Assembly: GCF_023698535.1 (NCBI RefSeq)
Contig: NZ_JALJCL010000009.1
Location: 114,685 to 178,684, forward strand
Source of the DNA: Halorientalis regularis
Lineage (GTDB): Archaea > Halobacteriota > Halobacteria > Halobacteriales > Haloarculaceae
DNA: 64,000 bases
Reading direction: 5' to 3'
Below, piece after piece: positions 60,240-64,000 of the stretch. A model generated the notes under the pieces. It was not told the origin of the DNA and made no database searches. It was given only the letters and a program-made list of their open reading frames with translations. Within the stretch, counting starts at the first letter, position 1, and each line of letters starts with the position of its first letter. Made by a program: the position numbers and the translations under genes.

Positions 60240-60713
60240 ATGCGTCCCAGTCTGCGACTGTTCGGCATCGTGCTGGTGGGTCTACTCGTGCTCGGCATGG
60301 GGGTCCACTACGACGCGAACTACGAGACCAACTGGCCGTATCCGACGGGGGACGCGCTGGAAACGGACTACGAGTCACACGTCGGCGACCGGACGTTCCT
60401 GTTCGGGACCGTCCGGGCGGTCGACCGCGAGAACGCGACGGTCGAGATACTGGTCGAGACCGAACAGGGAGAGCTCCCGCTGACGGTCGGTGGCGTGGAG
60501 CGATCCGTCCAGCCCGGCGGCGCGGTGCAGGTGTACGGCACTGTCGAACCCGACCGCCACCTCGCGGCGGATCGTGTCGTCGTGGTCAACCCGGCCGGGA
60601 GTTCGCTGCTGTTCAAGTACGGCGTCTCGCTCGTGGGCGCGCTCCTCGTGGTCGTCCTGTTTTTCAGACACTGGCGGTTCGACACCGACGGCGTCGGCTT
60701 CGAGGTGCGATAA
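60240..60713 (+). CDS. Membrane-anchored OB-like beta-domain protein
   Basis: A 157-residue protein. N-terminal membrane segment (LFGIVLVGLLVLGMGV), a central beta-rich domain (TFLFGTVRAVDRENATVEIL, GGAVQVYGTVEPDRHLAADR) that could be an OB-like fold, and a second membrane segment near the C-terminus (SLVGALLVVVLFFRHW). It overlaps the next gene by one base pair triple (TAATG), so the two are co-translated. Family not recognised. Confidence 0.65.
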   Translation: MRPSLRLFGIVLVGLLVLGMGVHYDANYETNWPYPTGDALETDYESHVGDRTFLFGTVRAVDRENATVEILVETEQGELPLTVGGVERSVQPGGAVQVYGTVEPDRHLAADRVVVVNPAGSSLLFKYGVSLVGALLVVVLFFRHWRFDTDGVGFEVR

Positions 60714-61204
60714 TGGCGGAGCTACTGACACACGTCCTGCTGGTGTACGTCCTGCTGACGGTCGCCAGCTGGTGGACCGACGCGATCACGGCCCGGTGGG
60801 TCCCGATCGGGATGGCTGGGGCGGCGATCCCGGATCTCCTCAAAGTCGAACGCCTCGTCGACGAACGGGTCCTCGAAGGCCTGCTCGGGGTGCCCTTTTC
60901 GTACGCGCCGATCAGTTCGCTCGGTGGCGTCCTCGTCGTCGCCGGCGGAATCACGCTGTGTTTCACCGAGTACCGGCGGCGCGTGTACGGCCTGCTCGTC
61001 GCCGGCAGCGTGAGTTCGCTCGTCCTCGACGGACTGCGGGTATACGCCGACGGACACGCCGGGTTCTGGCTGTACCCGCTCTGGTGGCGGCCGCCGACGC
61101 CGAACCTCTACGTGACCTCGGACCCGCGCGTGACGGTCGTCGCGGTCCTCGCGGGTGCCTGCGTGTTCCTGCTGGACAGATACGTGTTCGGAACGGCACA
61201 GTGA
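60713..61204 (+). CDS. Membrane-bound metal-dependent hydrolase-like protein (YdjM/DUF457 type)
   Basis: A 163-residue hydrophobic protein: AELLTHVLLVYVLLTVASWW, WVPIGMAGAAIPDLLKVERL (the 'GAAIPDL' segment typical of this family), PISSLGGVLVVAGGITLCF, VVAVLAGACVFLLDRYVFG. The Asp and His residues of the motif suggest a phospholipase-like metal centre, but no reaction is proven. Starts within the stop of the preceding gene. Confidence 0.7.
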   Translation: MAELLTHVLLVYVLLTVASWWTDAITARWVPIGMAGAAIPDLLKVERLVDERVLEGLLGVPFSYAPISSLGGVLVVAGGITLCFTEYRRRVYGLLVAGSVSSLVLDGLRVYADGHAGFWLYPLWWRPPTPNLYVTSDPRVTVVAVLAGACVFLLDRYVFGTAQ

Positions 61205-61341
61205 CGACCGAAGCGAAAAGTTATACACTCGACCGGAACAACCGGGATGTATGGGCCTGATGTCGTCGGTAGTACGTTAGCGAGGGGAGCAGTCACACGT
61301 ATTCTGTGCGAGGCTACCGACCCATCAGCGCATTCTAAAAT

Positions 61342-63981
61342 ATGAGTGAGTTACCCGACAACTACGACCCGGACCAGGTGGAGCCGAAGTGGCGCGACGA
61401 GTGGCAAGACATGGACGTCTACGAGTACGACGGCGATTCGGATACGGACTACGTCGTCGACACACCCCCGCCGTACCCGACCGGCAACCTCCACATCGGG
61501 AACGCGCTGGGCTGGTGTTACATGGACTTCGCCGCCCGCTACCACCGCCTCGTGGGCGACGACGTGCTCTTCCCGCAGGGGTGGGACTGTCACGGCCTCC
61601 CGACCGAGGTGAAAGTCGAGGAGAACCAGGGTATCCACCGGACGGACGTGCCCCGCGACGAGTTCCGGGAGATGTGCATCGAGCACACCGAGGACCAGAT
61701 CGACGCGATGAAAGAGACGATGCACACGCTGGGCTTCTCCCAGGACTGGACCCACGAGTTCCGCACGATGGACCCCGAGTACTGGGGCACCACCCAGCGA
61801 TCCTTCGTCGAGATGGCCGACGACGACCTGGTCTACCGGGACGAACACCCCGTCAACTGGTGTCCCCGGTGTGAGACCGCCATCGCCGACGCCGAGGTCG
61901 AGACCAAGGAGGGCGTCGACGGGACTCTCTACTACGTCACCTTCGAGGGGGCCGACGAAGACACCGAGGACATCGAGATCGCCACGACCCGACCCGAACT
62001 GCTGGCCGCCTGTGTCTCGATGGCCGTCCACCCGGACGACGAGCGCTACGAAGACCGCATCGGCGACCGCTTCGAGGTCCCCCTGTTCGGCCACGAGGTC
62101 GAACTCATCGCCGACGAGGAGTCCGACCCCGACTTCGGGACCGGCGCGGTGATGATCTGTACGTTCGGGGACAAACAGGACGTCGAGTGGTGGATCGAAC
62201 ACGACCTCGACCTGCGGACAGTCTTCACCGAGGACGGCCATCTCAACGAGGACGCCGGCGAGTACGCCGGACTCAGCATCGACGAGGCCAAAGGAGAAAT
62301 CGCCGACGACCTCGACGACGAGGGGTATCTCAACGACACCGAACCCACCGAGCAGGCCGTCGGGCAGTGCTGGCGGTGTGACACGCCCATCGAGATCCTC
62401 TCGAAGGAACAGTGGTTCGTCGAGGTCGATCAGGACGCCATCCTCGAACGCGCCCAGCAGGTCGACTGGATCCCCGAGCACATGTACGACCGGCTGGAGG
62501 ACTGGACCACCGGGATGGAGTGGGACTGGGTCATCTCCCGCCAGCGCGTGTTCGCCACACCGATCCCCGCCTGGTTCTGTGCGACCGAGGACTGCGACCA
62601 CATCCACATCGCCGGGCCCGACGAACTCCCGGCCGACCCCACGGACGAGGACCCCGGTATCGATTCCTGTCCCGAGTGTGGCGGCGACGAGTGGACCGGC
62701 GAGACCGACGTGATGGACACGTGGATGGACTCCTCGATCACGCCGCTCTATATCAGAGGCTGGCCCGAGGAGGACTTCGAACCCGCGACCCTGCGCGAAC
62801 AGGGCCACGACATCATCCGGACGTGGGCGTTCTACACCCTCCTCCGGACCGGCGAGATCGCCGACGACATCCCCTGGGAGGAGGCTCTCATCAACGGCAT
62901 GGTCTTCGGCGAGGACGGCAACAAGATGTCCAAGTCTCGTGGCAACTTCGTCCAGCCCGAGGAGGCCGTCGAGGAGTACTCCGCCGACGCCTTCCGGCAG
63001 GCCATGGCGCTCGGTGGGCAACCCGGCAGCGACATTCAGTTCCAGTGGAAGGAGGTGAAATCCGCCTCCAAGTTCGGCACCAAGATCTGGAACATCACGA
63101 AGTTCGCGTCGGGCCACCTCGACACGGAGCACCTCGACCGGCCCGACCCGGCCTACCGCGACGCCGACAGGTGGATCCTCTCTCGCACGTCGGAGGTCGC
63201 CGATTCCGTGGCCGCCCACATGGACGACTACCGCTTCGACGCGGCCCTGCGGGAACTCCGGGAGTTCGTCTGGCACGACCTGGCCGACGACTACCTCGAA
63301 CTCATCAAGGGTCGCCTCTACGAGGGACGGCCGGGCGAGGCAAACGCCGCCAAGCAGGCGCTGGCGACCGCGCTCTCGGCCTCCCTGCGGATGCTCTCGC
63401 CCTTTGCCCCCTTCCTGACCGAGGAGGCCTACGACGGTCTGCCCCACACGGAGGGGAGCGTCCACGCCGCCGACTGGCCCGACATCGACATGCACGACGC
63501 CGAGGCCGAGCTCGCCGGGGAACTCATCGCCGAGGTCGCAGCCACGGTCCGGGGCTGGAAGTCCGATGCCGGCATCGCGCTGAACGCCGAACTCGACAAG
63601 ATCGAGGTCTACCCCGAGGAAACTCCCGAACGGGCCGTCGACACCTACGACCTGAGCGAGGCCGTCAACGCCCCTGTCCACGTTCGAGAGGGCGTCCCCG
63701 CCATCGAACTCGTTCCCGTCGAGGTCGACCCCGACCACAGCGTCATCGGCCCGGAATTCGGCGAGCAAACCGGCCAGATCGTCGGCGCGCTGGAGCAGGC
63801 CGACCCCGAGGACGTGAAACAGCAGCAGCAGCTCGACGGCGAGATCGAACTTGACCTCGGGGAAGAGGTGGCCGTCGTCCCCGGCGATGCCGTCGAAATC
63901 CACGAGGAACATCGCGCCGAATCCGGTGAGGAAGTCGAAGTCGTCGAGACCGAGCGCGCGACGATTCTGATCTACAACTAA
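61342..63981 (+). CDS. valS: Valyl-tRNA synthetase
   Basis: Class I synthetase, 879 residues. HIGH-type signature [16 protein letters not shown] (residues about 42-57), the editing domain after it, zinc-like CPRC, CWRC and CPEC pairs, KMSKS motif [10 protein letters not shown] (about residue 528), and a C-terminal anticodon region with acidic tail. Its length and motifs favour ValRS over IleRS (about 1040 residues). An AAAATA box lies just before ATG 61342 (TTCTAAAATATGAG). The stop is at 63979-63981. Confidence 0.93.
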   Translation: MSELPDNYDPDQVEPKWRDEWQDMDVYEYDGDSDTDYVVDTPPPYPTGNLHIGNALGWCYMDFAARYHRLVGDDVLFPQGWDCHGLPTEVKVEENQGIHRTDVPRDEFREMCIEHTEDQIDAMKETMHTLGFSQDWTHEFRTMDPEYWGTTQRSFVEMADDDLVYRDEHPVNWCPRCETAIADAEVETKEGVDGTLYYVTFEGADEDTEDIEIATTRPELLAACVSMAVHPDDERYEDRIGDRFEVPLFGHEVELIADEESDPDFGTGAVMICTFGDKQDVEWWIEHDLDLRTVFTEDGHLNEDAGEYAGLSIDEAKGEIADDLDDEGYLNDTEPTEQAVGQCWRCDTPIEILSKEQWFVEVDQDAILERAQQVDWIPEHMYDRLEDWTTGMEWDWVISRQRVFATPIPAWFCATEDCDHIHIAGPDELPADPTDEDPGIDSCPECGGDEWTGETDVMDTWMDSSITPLYIRGWPEEDFEPATLREQGHDIIRTWAFYTLLRTGEIADDIPWEEALINGMVFGEDGNKMSKSRGNFVQPEEAVEEYSADAFRQAMALGGQPGSDIQFQWKEVKSASKFGTKIWNITKFASGHLDTEHLDRPDPAYRDADRWILSRTSEVADSVAAHMDDYRFDAALRELREFVWHDLADDYLELIKGRLYEGRPGEANAAKQALATALSASLRMLSPFAPFLTEEAYDGLPHTEGSVHAADWPDIDMHDAEAELAGELIAEVAATVRGWKSDAGIALNAELDKIEVYPEETPERAVDTYDLSEAVNAPVHVREGVPAIELVPVEVDPDHSVIGPEFGEQTGQIVGALEQADPEDVKQQQQLDGEIELDLGEEVAVVPGDAVEIHEEHRAESGEEVEVVETERATILIYN

Positions 63982-64000
63982 ATTTTTGCGACGAGGGTGC

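Noticed and set aside
61205..61341. RNA leader or T-box before valS
   Set aside because: No specifier or antiterminator structure is visible; the spacer is short and looks like a plain promoter region.

Overview
The window is chromosomal DNA of a haloarchaeon (class Halobacteria; genus not resolved). The DNA is GC-rich and codons end mostly in G or C. The proteins are strongly acidic. Archaeal markers include ribosomal protein eL40, aIF1/SUI1, Tsr3, a NOG1-type GTPase, coenzyme F420 enzymes, HTH_10 (Bat-type) and PadR-type regulators, CPxCG zinc-finger microproteins and haloarchaeal transducers. Many genes have a TATA-like box 25-32 nt upstream of the start codon, as expected for leaderless transcripts. 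Most of the window is dense single-copy housekeeping sequence on both strands.

Layout. 0-7.6 kb: uracil-DNA glycosylase (cut by the edge), DUF99 protein, MBL hydrolase, eL40, enolase-superfamily protein, Tsr3, a PrxQ-type peroxiredoxin with a long acidic tail, serS. 7.8-16.1 kb: a sensory region with a seven-helix opsin homologue whose Schiff-base lysine is replaced by histidine, a membrane transducer directly downstream, and (after cspA and an MBL hydrolase) a head-to-tail array of five about 127-residue STAS/SpoIIAA-like paralogues behind a cytosolic transducer that ends in three copies of a 26-residue acidic/Trp repeat. 16-25 kb: CPA1 antiporter with TrkA domains, F420-dependent oxidoreductase, tungsten aldehyde:ferredoxin oxidoreductase, Tat lipoprotein, thioesterase, Bat-type regulator. 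24.5-31 kb: Nudix-eIF2B fusion, phosphoesterase, coiled-coil protein, and a DUF445/Abi-alpha-like pair. 31-42 kb: cofE-mer operon, moxR-DUF58-transglutaminase operon, aIF1, a decayed permease and secreted-protein patch, and a minus-strand operon (Nudix, DUF5809/DUF5810-like, rimI). 42-54 kb: engB, DUF389 protein, NOG1-type GTPase, a histidine kinase with a degenerate receiver, a 163-bp repeat array made from the hisE 3' end, hisE, DUF151 nuclease, pdxT, PrsW protease, riboflavin synthase, UvrD-type helicase. 54-64 kb: wHTH and PadR-type regulators, microproteins, a saccharopine-dehydrogenase-like reductase, tRNA-Arg(CCG) with two truncated copies of its 3' end beside it, membrane [2Fe-2S] ferredoxin, 6-phosphogluconate dehydrogenase and valS.

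The most unusual content is the 7.8-16.1 kb sensory region. The opsin keeps the helix C and helix G aspartates but cannot form a retinal Schiff base at the normal site, yet it still sits upstream of a transducer. The five paralogues carry related leaderless promoters with a shared upstream element, which suggests common control. A second recurring theme is short tandem repeats placed just after stop codons (62, 64 and 163 bp periods). A third is that many convergent gene pairs share or abut their stop codons.
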